Assembly (NCBI RefSeq): GCF_024362525.1
Contig: NZ_CP101458.1
Coordinates: forward strand, 2,232,001 to 2,296,000
From: Natrononativus amylolyticus
GTDB lineage: Archaea; Halobacteriota; Halobacteria; Halobacteriales; Natrialbaceae
Direction of reading: 5' to 3'
DNA length: 64,000 nt
The stretch's first letter is position 1. Every line of letters starts with the position of its first letter. Below, one piece after another: positions 38,891 to 48,945 of the stretch. The translations under genes were made by a program, and so were the position numbers. Below the pieces are notes generated by a model, which was given only the letters and a program-made list of their open reading frames with translations, was not told where the DNA came from and searched no databases.

Positions 38891-40126
38891 TCAGTCGTCC
38901 GCGGCGGCGTTCGCCGCCTGTCGGGCCACCGCGTCGAAGCCGGACTCGAGGTCGGCGAGCAAGTCCTCGAGTCCCTCGACGCCGACGGATACCCGAATCA
39001 GCGTATCTGAGATGCCGAGCGCCGCGCGCTGCTCGGGAGCGAGGGGCTCGTGGGTCATTCCCGCCGGCAGTTCGATCAGGCTCTCGACGCCGCCGACCGA
39101 GACCGCGAGGGTGAACTCGGAGAGCGCCTCGAGGAAGCGTTTCGCGTCGTCGATGTCGCCCTCGAGTTCGAAGCTCAGGATGCCGCCGAAGCCGTCCATC
39201 TGCTCGCGGGCGAGGTCGTGCTGGGGGTGGCTCTCGAGGCCGGGGTAGTACACCCGCGAGACCTCCTCGCGGCCCTCGAGGAACTCGGCGACGGCGGTCG
39301 CGTTGCGCTCGTGTTCGCGCATCCGCATCGGGAGGGTCTTCAGCCCGCGAAGCAGGAGGTAGCTGTCGAAGGGGGCGAGCATGTCGCCGACGCCGACTTG
39401 CTGCTGGAACCGGAGTTCCTCGGCGAGGTCGTCGTCGTTCGTGACGACCGCGCCGCCGACGGAGTCGGAGTGGCCGTTGAGGTACTTCGTGGTGCTGTGA
39501 GCGACGACGTCGGCGCCGAGCTCGAGGGGGCGCTGGAAGTACGGGCTCGCGAACGTGTTGTCGACGCCGAACGTCGCGTCGTACTCGTCGGCGACCTCCG
39601 CGATCGCCGCGACGTCGCAGAGGGCGAGTGTGGGGTTCGTCGGCGTCTCCATCCAGACGAGTTCGGTTTCGGAGCGCATCGCGTCCTCGACGGCGGCCGT
39701 CTCGGTCGCGTCGACGAACGACACCTCGACGCCCAGGCGCGCCTCGAAGACGTCCTCGAGCATCCGGCGGGTGCCGGCGTAGAGGTCGTCGAAGGCGACG
39801 ACGTGGTCGCCGGGTTCGACACAGGAGAGGGCGGTCGTGAAGATCGCCGCGGTACCCGAGGAGAACGCCATCGCGTGCTCGCCACCTTCGAGGGCGGCGA
39901 GGCGGCTCTCGAGGGCGTGGCGCGTCGGGTTCGACAGCCGGGAGTAGACGAACTCGCCGGCGTCGGGGTCGACGTCCTCGAGGCTCATCTCGGTGTCCAG
40001 TCCAGGAAAGGCGTAGGTGGACGCGAGGTGGATCGGCGACGTGACGTCGCCGGCCTCGCTCCCCGTTTCGAACGGGTGTTCCCCCTCGGTGACGGCGAGC
40101 GTTTCGAACGTGCGGTCGCGGGCCAT
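38891..40126 (-). CDS. metB: Cystathionine gamma-synthase/lyase-type PLP enzyme
   Basis: 411-aa Cys/Met-metabolism PLP enzyme. Schiff-base Lys214 in HSTTKYLNGH, phosphate-binding SSGTAAIF, and YSRLSNPTRHALE at about 61-73. It makes or cleaves cystathionine in transsulfuration; synthase (MetB) and lyase are hard to separate by sequence. The start is taken at ATG 40126 because a TATA-like CGTATTAC lies 22-30 nt upstream; the in-frame ATG at 40165 would lie on the other side of that box. Confidence 0.88.
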   Translation of the reverse strand: MARDRTFETLAVTEGEHPFETGSEAGDVTSPIHLASTYAFPGLDTEMSLEDVDPDAGEFVYSRLSNPTRHALESRLAALEGGEHAMAFSSGTAAIFTTALSCVEPGDHVVAFDDLYAGTRRMLEDVFEARLGVEVSFVDATETAAVEDAMRSETELVWMETPTNPTLALCDVAAIAEVADEYDATFGVDNTFASPYFQRPLELGADVVAHSTTKYLNGHSDSVGGAVVTNDDDLAEELRFQQQVGVGDMLAPFDSYLLLRGLKTLPMRMREHERNATAVAEFLEGREEVSRVYYPGLESHPQHDLAREQMDGFGGILSFELEGDIDDAKRFLEALSEFTLAVSVGGVESLIELPAGMTHEPLAPEQRAALGISDTLIRVSVGVEGLEDLLADLESGFDAVARQAANAAADD

Positions 40127-40312
40127 GCCCGCACTCACGGCCACCGGGGAGTAATACGTTCCCATAATTCGGTAATATTATCCTCCATCTACTATTACTC
40201 GCAACTATTGCCTCGAAGTGGTGGCCGGTAGCCTGTTAGAAACGTTATAAAATCCATTCGAAATTTATGACCGAGTGTACAGTTAACAAGCACAGTTGGA
40301 TGACTTTGTCAA

Positions 40313-40325
40313 AATAATTTATTAG
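40313..40325 (+). promoter_or_regulatory. TATA region of the protease cluster
   Basis: ATAATTTATTAGC 28-40 nt before ATG 40353, in an AT-rich stretch (40166-40330) that contrasts with the flanking genes. Confidence 0.5.
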
Positions 40326-40352
40326 CAGGAAAGTCATACGTCAGCACGAGTC

Positions 40353-43088
40353 ATGACTGATACCGATGGCGAAGGGACGGAGCCGTCCACCGAGAACGTG
40401 ACGCGCCGCGGCGTATTGAAACTCGGCGCGGCGACGGGCGTCGGCCTGGTGGCGGGAACCGGGCTCTCGAGCGACTCGGCGGCGGCGCTATCCACCGGGG
40501 AGGGTGAGATAGATCCGCAGCACCTGAACGTCCGGGTTCGCGAGGCGAGACACGCCTGGAAGCGGGGGTATCGCGGTCGAAGCGACCGGCCGCTGGCGCT
40601 GACCGACAGCGGAACCGACTCGCGCCACCCCGATCTCGGTCCGTGGAGCGGCGCGACGATCTCGACCGAAGACGGCTTCGAGATCGACGGTAATCCGTTC
40701 GCGAACACCGGGGGGCGGGTCACCTCGAACACCACCAAACTCGTCGGCTGGCACAACGACATCGACCGCTACGGCGAGTACTCGCACCCGCGCGACTCGA
40801 ACGGCCACGGCACCCACGTCGCCTCGATCATGGCCGGCAGCGGCCGGGCGAGCGCCATCGACGCCGACAGGTATCAGGAAGACGAGCCGCGGGCGACCCT
40901 GCTGTTAGGCGACGTCCTCAGCTACGAGGTCGAGGCCGCCGCGGGAACCGGCGTCTTCGCCAGCGTCTACGGCGAACTGGTCGAGATCGCCATCGAGGGT
41001 CCCGACGGCGAGGAACTGACGACCTCGAGCGACCTCGTCGGAACGAGCCTCGAGGAGAACGTCGTCGCCCAGACGCCGACGGTCCACGACGACGGCGAGG
41101 CGACCTACACCGTCCACGTTCGCGCACTCGAGGGCGAACTCCTCACGACGGGCACCGTCGAGCGCGTCGCCGTCGGCGCGTTCCTCGATCCGACCGAAAC
41201 CGCGGGCGACCGAACCGCGGACGGCGACCGCTCGCTGCACGCCGGCATCGCTCCCAACGCGGGGATCGTGTCGCTGTCCGGTCTCGGCGAGCCGACTCTC
41301 GAGATGGGCGATCACGCCGAGGCGTTCGCTGCGGAACTCAACGTCCGCGCGGTGAACATGTCGTGGGGGTACGTCGGCGGCCTGCCTCTCGGCGCCCTCG
41401 GCGGGCGACTCGACGACGTTCCGGACGCGATCGGCGAGCTGGCCGACGACGGCATCCTCTCGGTCGCCGCGGCTGGCAACGACGCCACGCCCGCCAGCGG
41501 GAACGGCGCACCCGCCGTGGTCCGCGAGGCGATTTCGGTCGTCGCGACCGGCGCCCGGGACGGCATCTCCGCGTACTCCTCGGGCGGGATCGGCGGCATC
41601 GACGAGAACGACGAGCCGTACACGAAACCGGACGTCACGGCACCGGGCGGGACGCTCAACGTCCCCGACCTCGCCGCCCTCCAGGGCGACCCCGAGGAGG
41701 AGGTCACCGAAACCGAACCGGACGACGACCTCGCGACGGCGGAACTCGAGCCAGTCGAGGAGTTCGACGACCTCGACGACTCGGATCTCGAGCCGCGAAC
41801 GACGTTCGACCCCGAGATCACGGGGCCGGCGGAGTACGAGTTCGAACTCGCCGACTCCGTCCTCGACACGCTGTCGGACGTGAGCCTCGACCTCTCACTC
41901 GAGTCGCCGCTCTCGGGGGCGAACACCGACGGCGACGGCAGCGACGGCGTGCGCGACTACACGGGTAAAGCGGGAACGTCCATGGCCGCGCCCTCGGTAG
42001 CCGGAATCGCCGGGCTCGTCGCCGAGGCGATGGAGTTCGACGCGCCGGATGCGATCGCGCTGCCCGAACCCGCCGACACCGGTCGCGAGGACGTCCTCCG
42101 GCTGAAACAGGTGCTGCTGGCGACCGCGACCGAGTCCGCACTCACCGCCGCACCGTACCACCGGGCGAAGGCGCCCCGGTACACCTTCGGGAGCCGCGAC
42201 CAGTACGAGGGCTACGGTCGTGCGAACGTTGGCCCGGCGATCGACGCCGTCACGCGGGATCTCACCGACGACTCGGTGTCGGGAACCGTCGGCCTCGCCG
42301 TCCCCGAGGACGAGCGGGCCGTCGCGGGCCACGTCCGCGTCACCGATCCCGGCGAACTCGACGCCACCGTCGCGTTCAGCCACTACAGCGGGGGCAACTC
42401 GAGCGCCACGCGCGGCGACCCGCACGTCGACCTGTTCCTCTACGACGCCCAGAACCCCGACGGCCAGACGGGGGAGCCGACGGTCGTCGACAAGGACGCG
42501 GGCCTCGAGGGCGAGGCGGACGTCTCGACCAGCGTCTCGATCGACGACCTCGAGGCAAACGGCGGCGAGCGGGTCTTCTACGTCGTCGCGAAGCTGGTGA
42601 ACGTTCCGGGGCTGGTCAACGGCTTCGACTGCCGCGCCCACCTCGACCTCGAGACGGCGTTCAGTGAAGCCGGACTCGTCGTCGACGGAACCGCCGAAGC
42701 CGACGCCACCGTCTTCACCGGCGGTCAGACCAGCCGCTCCGAGATCGACGCCGATGTGCGCCACCCCGAGGGCGAGTCGGTCATCGTCCGCGACACGGTC
42801 CCCCAGGGGTGGGAGGTCGACGAGGATCACGGCGACGTCGAGGCGACGACGCCGGCGTTCGGCGGCGGCACGCACGTCTACTTCGGCGTGGACGATCCAC
42901 AGGAGGCCTACGAGGCGCTCACGCACTTCGCCCAGGCGCCCGACGACGTCGCGGATTCGGACCGCTACACCTTCGGGCCGGTCGCCGTCACCGCCGAGAC
43001 CGACGACGACGGGACGCTCACCGACCGCGAGTGGACGACCGTCTCGGGCACCGAGCGGAACGTGACCGTGATCGCCCAGGAGACGTAG
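40353..43088 (+). CDS. Tat-secreted subtilisin-like serine protease with C-terminal accessory domain
   Basis: 911-aa S8 peptidase. The Tat signal has TRRGVLKLGAATGVGLVAGTG (about 17-37). Catalytic triad: D85 (LTDSGTD), H152 (NGHGTHVAS) and S543 (GTSMAAPSV), with the oxyanion-type asparagine in VAAAGND. A large insertion (about 175-290) separates H152 from the rest of the core and forms a beta-rich region. After the core comes a pre-peptidase-C-like region, then a 125-residue domain (787-911) that recurs in the M14 enzyme of this cluster. Exported and active outside the cell in high salt. First of three tandem secreted hydrolases. Confidence 0.9.
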   Translation: MTDTDGEGTEPSTENVTRRGVLKLGAATGVGLVAGTGLSSDSAAALSTGEGEIDPQHLNVRVREARHAWKRGYRGRSDRPLALTDSGTDSRHPDLGPWSGATISTEDGFEIDGNPFANTGGRVTSNTTKLVGWHNDIDRYGEYSHPRDSNGHGTHVASIMAGSGRASAIDADRYQEDEPRATLLLGDVLSYEVEAAAGTGVFASVYGELVEIAIEGPDGEELTTSSDLVGTSLEENVVAQTPTVHDDGEATYTVHVRALEGELLTTGTVERVAVGAFLDPTETAGDRTADGDRSLHAGIAPNAGIVSLSGLGEPTLEMGDHAEAFAAELNVRAVNMSWGYVGGLPLGALGGRLDDVPDAIGELADDGILSVAAAGNDATPASGNGAPAVVREAISVVATGARDGISAYSSGGIGGIDENDEPYTKPDVTAPGGTLNVPDLAALQGDPEEEVTETEPDDDLATAELEPVEEFDDLDDSDLEPRTTFDPEITGPAEYEFELADSVLDTLSDVSLDLSLESPLSGANTDGDGSDGVRDYTGKAGTSMAAPSVAGIAGLVAEAMEFDAPDAIALPEPADTGREDVLRLKQVLLATATESALTAAPYHRAKAPRYTFGSRDQYEGYGRANVGPAIDAVTRDLTDDSVSGTVGLAVPEDERAVAGHVRVTDPGELDATVAFSHYSGGNSSATRGDPHVDLFLYDAQNPDGQTGEPTVVDKDAGLEGEADVSTSVSIDDLEANGGERVFYVVAKLVNVPGLVNGFDCRAHLDLETAFSEAGLVVDGTAEADATVFTGGQTSRSEIDADVRHPEGESVIVRDTVPQGWEVDEDHGDVEATTPAFGGGTHVYFGVDDPQEAYEALTHFAQAPDDVADSDRYTFGPVAVTAETDDDGTLTDREWTTVSGTERNVTVIAQET
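42711..43088 (+). repeat. Shared C-terminal domain, copy 1 (in S8 protease)
   Basis: Encodes 125 residues starting VFTGGQTSR. By hand count about 84 of 125 residues are identical to copy 2 without a gap, and the DNA is similar too, so one arose from the other by duplication or domain shuffling. Confidence 0.85.
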
Positions 43089-43189
43089 ACGCGGCGGTTT
43101 CGGACTTTTCGACGCGACGCCAACGACGCACCGCTCTCACGAACGCACCAGTCCGTGCGAACTGCCCACACCGACCACACACCGACACC

Positions 43190-44662
43190 ATGAACTCCGA
43201 CACACCCACGACGGCATCGAACAGACGACGGTTCCTGCGACTCGTCGGCGCCGCGGGCGCCGGCGCGGTCGCGCTCAGCGGAAGCGCCGCGGCGACGCTT
43301 GGCGACGGGCTCGACCTCGCTGTCGACGACCTCCAGGAGTCGCTGATCGTCTTCGACGACGATGCGGACGTCGACCGACTCGGCGAACTCGACCTCGCTG
43401 AGGGCTACTACGCCTTCGAGGCGCTTCCGATCGCCTACAGCCTGCTCGGCGGCGATCAGCTCTCGACGGTCGCCGGCTGGCCCGAGGTCCGGCGTCTCTC
43501 GCCGAACCGCGAACTCGAACTCGAGCACGACGACGCCCGCCCTGACACGCGTGCGAAGGACGTTCAGGCGGGCGAAGGACTCGAGACCGAGTACACCGGC
43601 GAGAACGCCCACGTCGCCGTCGTCGACACCGGAATCGACGGCGCCCACCCCGACCTCGAAGGGAACCTCGAGGCCAACTGGCAGTGGGTCGGCGACCCGC
43701 TCGCCGAGGAGGGCGACCTCTGGATCGACGCCGGGCTCGTCAACACCGACGACGTGGGTCACGGCACCCACTGCAGCGGAAGCGTCGGCGCCGACGGCTC
43801 GGCCAGCGACGGCGAGTACCGCGGGATGGCGCCCGACGTCACCCTGACATCGTACTCCGCGAACGCCTCGTTGACCGTGTTGAAGACGGTCTCGGCGTAC
43901 GATCACTTGCTCTCGAATCAGCGCTCCGGCGACCACGACATCCACGTCGCCTCGAACTCCTACGGCGCGGGGCCGGGCGACTACGACCCGTACGACCCGC
44001 TGAACGTCGCGATGTGGAAGTGCTTCGAGGAGGGCGTCCTCATCACGTTTTCGGCGGGCAACGACGGCCCCGACGACGACACGCTCGGCCAGCGAAAGCA
44101 GGCCCCCTACGCGTTGAGCGTCGCTGCGACCCACGCCGACCAGTCGATCACGGACTTCTCCTCGCGCGGTGCCGAGGACGGAAACCACGACCGGCGGGAG
44201 GCGCTGGAGAACCTCACCGATCTCTACCGCGGCGTTCCGGAGGGCGAACTCGGCACGCTCGAGTTGAACCGCCCGTCGGTGGCGGCCAAGGGTAACGACG
44301 TGATGAGCACGCTCAACCCGGCCCAGCCGCTGTGGGCGCTCGAGGACGACGACGAGCTCTACTACGGCCTCATGTCCGGGACGAGCATGGCGAACCCGGT
44401 CGCCGCCGGCTGCGCCGCCCTCGTCATCGACGCCTACTACGAGCGCCACGGCGAGTACCCCGATCCGATCGACGTGATCACCACCCTCGAGGCGACCGCC
44501 GACGCCGCGGCGGCCGACGGCCTCGAGGAGTCCGACGGAACGGCCGACTACACGGCCGCTAACGCGGGCGCGGGGTACGTCGACGCCCTCGCCGCGGTGG
44601 AGCGCGCCGAGGACGGCGAGCTGGCGACGTTCGACGAGGTCGACCTGGCGGACGAGGAGTAG
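43190..44662 (+). CDS. Tat-secreted subtilisin-like serine protease (halolysin-like core)
   Basis: 490-aa S8 peptidase. Tat signal NRRRFLRLVGAAGAGAVALSG, a propeptide-like segment (about 35-120), then the triad D146 (VVDTGIDG), H191 (VGHGTHCSG) and S399 (SGTSMANPV), with TFSAGNDGP carrying the asparagine. Unlike the upstream paralogue it ends soon after the core with an acidic tail and has no accessory C-terminal domain. It lies 101 nt after the first protease and 43 nt before the carboxypeptidase, same strand; probably transcribed with them. Confidence 0.9.
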   Translation: MNSDTPTTASNRRRFLRLVGAAGAGAVALSGSAAATLGDGLDLAVDDLQESLIVFDDDADVDRLGELDLAEGYYAFEALPIAYSLLGGDQLSTVAGWPEVRRLSPNRELELEHDDARPDTRAKDVQAGEGLETEYTGENAHVAVVDTGIDGAHPDLEGNLEANWQWVGDPLAEEGDLWIDAGLVNTDDVGHGTHCSGSVGADGSASDGEYRGMAPDVTLTSYSANASLTVLKTVSAYDHLLSNQRSGDHDIHVASNSYGAGPGDYDPYDPLNVAMWKCFEEGVLITFSAGNDGPDDDTLGQRKQAPYALSVAATHADQSITDFSSRGAEDGNHDRREALENLTDLYRGVPEGELGTLELNRPSVAAKGNDVMSTLNPAQPLWALEDDDELYYGLMSGTSMANPVAAGCAALVIDAYYERHGEYPDPIDVITTLEATADAAAADGLEESDGTADYTAANAGAGYVDALAAVERAEDGELATFDEVDLADEE

Positions 44663-44705
44663 CGACGGCTACCGACCGAGACACCCGACACCACGATTTC
44701 CCACC

Positions 44706-47700
44706 ATGAGCACACACGACCACGACTCACGAGAGGGCGAACCCGACCAGGAGCACAGTCACGAACACGGACACGGTCACGGACGCGACGTTCCCGACGA
44801 GAGCGCCTTCGAGGGCGTCTCGATCAGTCGCCGCCAGTTCGGCTCGCTGGCGGCGGCCGTCGGCGCTGCGCTCACCCTCCCCGGCGCGGCCTACGCCGAC
44901 CTCGAGGGCTCGGCGATGACCGACGAGTACGAGTACGTCGTCAACCACACGCCCGAGGACTACGAGGTCCCGACGCTGATCCGCCTCGACGACGAGTCGG
45001 GACTCGACGACCTGCTCGGCCTCGGTCTGGATCTCGAGGCGGCGACGGACGACGACCTCGTGCTCGAGGACCCGCCGGCGGTCTACGCGCGGTTGACGAC
45101 GGGCCAGGTCGAGGAGGTTATCGACCTCCCGACGGCGGAGGAGCTCTCCTACACCCCCGGCTCGAACCCCTTCTGGCGCCTCGGCGAGTATCCCCTCGGG
45201 GTCTTCCCGGCTCCCTACCGCGCCGTCGACTTCATCCACTACGAGCAGATGATCGACGGGATGGAACACCTCGAGGCCGAGCACCCCGAGATGCTCGACT
45301 TCTACGCGCTGGCGGATTCGGACAACCCTCACGACGTCACCTACACCCGAAGCCCGGGCCACGACAACAACCTCACCGACCGCCACGACCCGAAGGACCT
45401 CCACGTCGCCGAACTGACGAAACCGCCGGCGGAGTACGACAGTCTCGCCGAGTTCCGCGAGACCGACGAGTTCGCCGACCGCCAGAAGGTGATGTTCGAG
45501 GCGTCGATTCACGGCCTCGAGCGCGCGGGGCCGGAGGCCTGTTACCGGTTCGTCGAGCGCATCGTGACGGGCCGCGAGGCCGAGTACGAGCGGCTGCTCG
45601 ACGAGTGCGTCCTCATCATCCTCTCGGTGAACCCCGACGGCTGGGTCGCCCGCGATCCACAGTACGACAGCGGGTGGCAGGTTACGGGCGAGGGGCGCGA
45701 CGACGCGCGACTCCCCGCCTGGCCACAGTACGAGCGCGGAAATTCCCAGGTGTTCGACACCAACCGCCAGTACCCGTCCGTCGGCTGGATCGACCCCGCC
45801 CACCACCCCGGCGAGCCCGACGAGAGCCGCTGGGCGGAGGACAATCCACACGACATCATCGACATGGTCCCGGACGCGATGGGGGCTGTCGAACACTTCC
45901 GGCAGTACGAGAACCTCACCCACGGCGCGGACCTCCACGCGATGCTGTGGAACTCCGACTTCATCCTGGGCTTGATCAACCAGATCGAGTACACTCAGGA
46001 CGAGTTCCACGACCTCTACGAGATGAATCGCATCTTAGAGGAGAGTCTCGAGGAGAAACTCGACGAGTGGGAGGCGATCGCGGACATCCAGGAGGCGGCA
46101 ATCGGCGACTTCAACACCGACGCGATGGGCTTTCCCGTCCTGCCCGAGACCGCCTACGACTACTCGACCATCTGGGACACGATCGGCTACACCATCACCG
46201 GCGGCCTGATCGGCTTCATGGGCGCCTCGGAGGAACGGGGTGGACTCGACATGACGACGATGGCCTTCGAGATGGCCTACAGCCACATGGTCGGCGGGAA
46301 CAAGTACGAACCCGTTCTCGCAGAGATGTGGGTCGAGGGCTACATGGAGTCGATGCGGACGATGACCGAGTACGCGCTGCGTGACGTCGACAGCGAGGTC
46401 GCGACCGCCGACGGCGAGAGCGAAACCGTCGCCTACGTCACGACCGACGCTCTCACCCGGTCCTCCGAAGACCTCGAGTTCCTGCAGGACGATCCGGACA
46501 ACGAGGAGACGAACGCAGAGCTCTCGAGCGAACAGTACCAGGCCGAGGTCGATCCCGAGGAGACCGGTACCCTCACCTTCGACGTCGCGGAGGGACTGCA
46601 CACCCTCTCGGTCCACGCCCACGCCGAACAGGCGCTCGCCGACGTCGTCCTCTCCGACCCTGACGGCGAGGAGGTCCGCGCCTACCGCCCCTCCGAGACG
46701 GGCGGTGAGGCCCACCACGACTTCGAGCCGTTCGTCGTTCGCGAGCCCGACGCGGGCGAGTGGACGGTCGAGATCACGAGCCTGATGGCGAAGAACCCGG
46801 TCGCGATGGACGTCAACGTCGGCACGCTGCAGTCCGACTACGACCACCCTGATCCGCGCGACGCGCTCGGCTTCGAGCAGGAGGCGTACGAGGTGACGCC
46901 GTTCGTCTTCTTCGACGACTTCGAGGCGGAGAACGACCTGATCACGACGGAGGCGCTCACTCCCGACGAGGTCGCCGAAGAGGGCGTTGACGCCGACCAC
47001 CTCGTCGTCATCCACGACGACCGCGGCGACGACCCCGAGGGGTACGTCGCGGCCGTAGACGACTTCGTCCAGGACGACGGTAACCTCGTCGTGACCGACA
47101 CCGGCCTCCACTTGCTGGCCGACATGGAGACCGCACCCGGCGTCGGCGCCGACGACGTCACCGACGAGACGTTCGGCGTCAGCCACCTCGAGGACAAAGC
47201 GGAGGACCACCCGCTGCTCACCGACACGCGCCCGATCCAGCGGATGACATGGAAGGTGGCGCCGCTCGGCTATCCCTACGCCGAGGACGCGCCAATGACG
47301 CTGCTCGACGAGGCGGCGTTCGAGGAGTCGGGCGGCTCGGTCGCCGGCACGACCGACGACCTGGTGAGCTGTGGGTCGATCTTCACAGACGAGGAGGAGT
47401 GGCAGGGCATCCACGCGATCGGCGGGCTCTTGCCGCCGGCCAGCCAGGAAGAGCTCCACCCGTTCGGGCTCAAGAACTACGTGTTCGCCTACTTCGGACT
47501 CACGGTCTTGATCAACGCGCTCGGGATGGAACAGCGTCGGTTCGTCGACGGCGAACTCGTCCGAACCATCGGCGAGGCAGGACAGGAGCCCGCCTTCGTC
47601 GAGCCACCCGAGCCGGAGTTCGAGGCCGAGGGCGAGCGCGACGACTCCGGATCGGTGTTCACCGGCGGCCAGACGAACCGGACGGAACTCGACGTCGAGG

Positions 47701-48032
47701 TACTCGAGCCCGAAGACGAGACCGTGCTGGTTCGCGATACGGTCCCCGAGGGCTGGAACGTCGACGAGGATCACGGTGACGTCGAGGCGACGACGCCCGC
47801 GATGGACGGCGGGACCCACGTCTACTTCGGCGTTGACGACCCGCAGAGCGAGTACGAGGAGCTCACGCACTTCGCGGAGGCGCCCGACGACCTGCTCGAC
47901 AGCGGCACCGACGAGTTCGGCCCGATCGCCGTCTCGCACGACACCGACGGCGACGACACGCTGACCGACCGCGAGTGGGTCGAACTCGAGGGTACTGACA
48001 CCGAAGTAACCGTCCTCGCAGCGGACGTCTGA
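44706..48032 (+). CDS. Tat-secreted M14 zinc carboxypeptidase with His-rich N-terminus
   Basis: 1108-aa secreted metallocarboxypeptidase. Before the twin arginines (SRRQFGSLAAAVGAALTLPGAAYA) lies a His/Asp/Glu-rich stretch of about 30 residues (HSHEHGHGHGRD). Zinc ligands H269 and E272 (ASIHGLERAG) and H411 (GADLHAML), plus the substrate region NRQYPS. The C-terminal half has a pre-peptidase-C-like beta domain (about 630-710), a ThuA/glutamine-amidotransferase-like region (about 720-930) and the 125-residue domain (984-1108) shared with the first protease. Together with the two subtilases it would complete extracellular protein digestion. Confidence 0.85.
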   Translation: MSTHDHDSREGEPDQEHSHEHGHGHGRDVPDESAFEGVSISRRQFGSLAAAVGAALTLPGAAYADLEGSAMTDEYEYVVNHTPEDYEVPTLIRLDDESGLDDLLGLGLDLEAATDDDLVLEDPPAVYARLTTGQVEEVIDLPTAEELSYTPGSNPFWRLGEYPLGVFPAPYRAVDFIHYEQMIDGMEHLEAEHPEMLDFYALADSDNPHDVTYTRSPGHDNNLTDRHDPKDLHVAELTKPPAEYDSLAEFRETDEFADRQKVMFEASIHGLERAGPEACYRFVERIVTGREAEYERLLDECVLIILSVNPDGWVARDPQYDSGWQVTGEGRDDARLPAWPQYERGNSQVFDTNRQYPSVGWIDPAHHPGEPDESRWAEDNPHDIIDMVPDAMGAVEHFRQYENLTHGADLHAMLWNSDFILGLINQIEYTQDEFHDLYEMNRILEESLEEKLDEWEAIADIQEAAIGDFNTDAMGFPVLPETAYDYSTIWDTIGYTITGGLIGFMGASEERGGLDMTTMAFEMAYSHMVGGNKYEPVLAEMWVEGYMESMRTMTEYALRDVDSEVATADGESETVAYVTTDALTRSSEDLEFLQDDPDNEETNAELSSEQYQAEVDPEETGTLTFDVAEGLHTLSVHAHAEQALADVVLSDPDGEEVRAYRPSETGGEAHHDFEPFVVREPDAGEWTVEITSLMAKNPVAMDVNVGTLQSDYDHPDPRDALGFEQEAYEVTPFVFFDDFEAENDLITTEALTPDEVAEEGVDADHLVVIHDDRGDDPEGYVAAVDDFVQDDGNLVVTDTGLHLLADMETAPGVGADDVTDETFGVSHLEDKAEDHPLLTDTRPIQRMTWKVAPLGYPYAEDAPMTLLDEAAFEESGGSVAGTTDDLVSCGSIFTDEEEWQGIHAIGGLLPPASQEELHPFGLKNYVFAYFGLTVLINALGMEQRRFVDGELVRTIGEAGQEPAFVEPPEPEFEAEGERDDSGSVFTGGQTNRTELDVEVLEPEDETVLVRDTVPEGWNVDEDHGDVEATTPAMDGGTHVYFGVDDPQSEYEELTHFAEAPDDLLDSGTDEFGPIAVSHDTDGDDTLTDREWVELEGTDTEVTVLAADV
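47655..48032 (+). repeat. Shared C-terminal domain, copy 2 (in M14 carboxypeptidase)
   Basis: Encodes 125 residues starting VFTGGQTNR. The best conserved blocks are VRDTVP-GW-VDEDHGDVEA, GGTHVYFGVDDPQ and TLTDREW. Looks like an all-beta surface or binding domain; no known family recognised. Confidence 0.85.
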
Positions 48033-48276
48033 CCGTACGGACGACCCCACCACGGGGTGTACCCCGACCCGAGAGACCCTCACGACGCTCGAGGCGACCG
48101 CCGTCGAGGACGTCCACGAGTGCGACACCGCCCGTCGGCGCGACGCTACCGATCGTCGCTCGCGTACCGCGTGGCCGAGACATTGCTAAACATGGTCTAG
48201 CACAGTGATCCCAGTCGAATACTGCTACCACACTCGAAAGGGGTAGAGCGACTCGAAGACGCCAGACTGACGGTCG

Positions 48277-48756
48277 TTACGGGCTGCTGTCGACGTAGAC
48301 GACGGCTTCTTCGATGACCGGCGGCGACGACGGCACGTCCTCGCCGTCGGTCACGAGTCCCTCGACGCGAACCTCGTACCCCTCACCGAAGTCGTCGCGC
48401 TCCTCGTCGGGGTAGACCATCCGGACGCTCCCCGTCTCGTCCTCGAGGACGAACCGCTCGACGACGTCGCCGCCGACGACCTCCGTCACCGTCCCCTCGA
48501 GGCGGACCCACTCGCCGGTCCAGTCGCCCTCCTCGAGGTCGGCGGCCGTCAGCTCGTACGCGCCGTCGACCTGTTCGGGCTCGTCGGAGTCGTTCGCGTC
48601 TTCAGCGTCGTCGGTTTCGTCAGAATCGTTCGACGCCGGCTCGTCGTCGGTGTCGTCCGAGTCGTCCGAGTCGATACCGAGATCCGAGAGGCAACCGGCC
48701 GTAGAGAGGGTTAGAAGGCTCGTCACTCCTGCAAGGGTCGTTCGTCGAGTGGCCAT
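48277..48756 (-). CDS. Small lipoprotein with OB-fold-like domain
   Basis: 159-aa protein. Signal peptide with lipobox LSTAGC (Cys22), then an extremely acidic linker (SDDSDDTDDEPASNDSDETDD-type, about 30-65) and a C-terminal beta-rich domain (WVRLEGTVTEVVGGDVVERFVLEDETGSV...) resembling OB-fold tOB/nucleic-acid-binding or DUF4131-like modules. The start is ATG 48756, because the lipobox is then 22 residues in. Surface-anchored; function unknown. Confidence 0.78.
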   Translation of the reverse strand: MATRRTTLAGVTSLLTLSTAGCLSDLGIDSDDSDDTDDEPASNDSDETDDAEDANDSDEPEQVDGAYELTAADLEEGDWTGEWVRLEGTVTEVVGGDVVERFVLEDETGSVRMVYPDEERDDFGEGYEVRVEGLVTDGEDVPSSPPVIEEAVVYVDSSP

Positions 48757-48945
48757 AGCCCGGTGAATTACGAGCACGTAAGTTCCCGTTATGCTTCCGG
48801 CAAGTTCTGTGTACACCGGGAGAACGCCGAGGCGGGAGAGTCGAATTCGGTATATCATGATGTGGTGTATCGGTCGGGAGCAGGGCGCTTCGCGGGCGGA
48901 GAGGATCAGCGGCGCTAGCCGGGTTGTACACTCGAGAACGGGCCG

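Noticed and set aside
40270-40297. TGTACAGTTAACAAGCACA upstream of the first protease as a doeA-type operator
   Set aside because: Not palindromic with the right spacing; AT-rich intergenic DNA gives such matches by chance.
48793-48812. TGTGTACACC upstream of the OB-fold lipoprotein gene as another cluster operator
   Set aside because: Only a half-site match without the ATC spacer and 30 kb from the catabolic cluster; likely chance.
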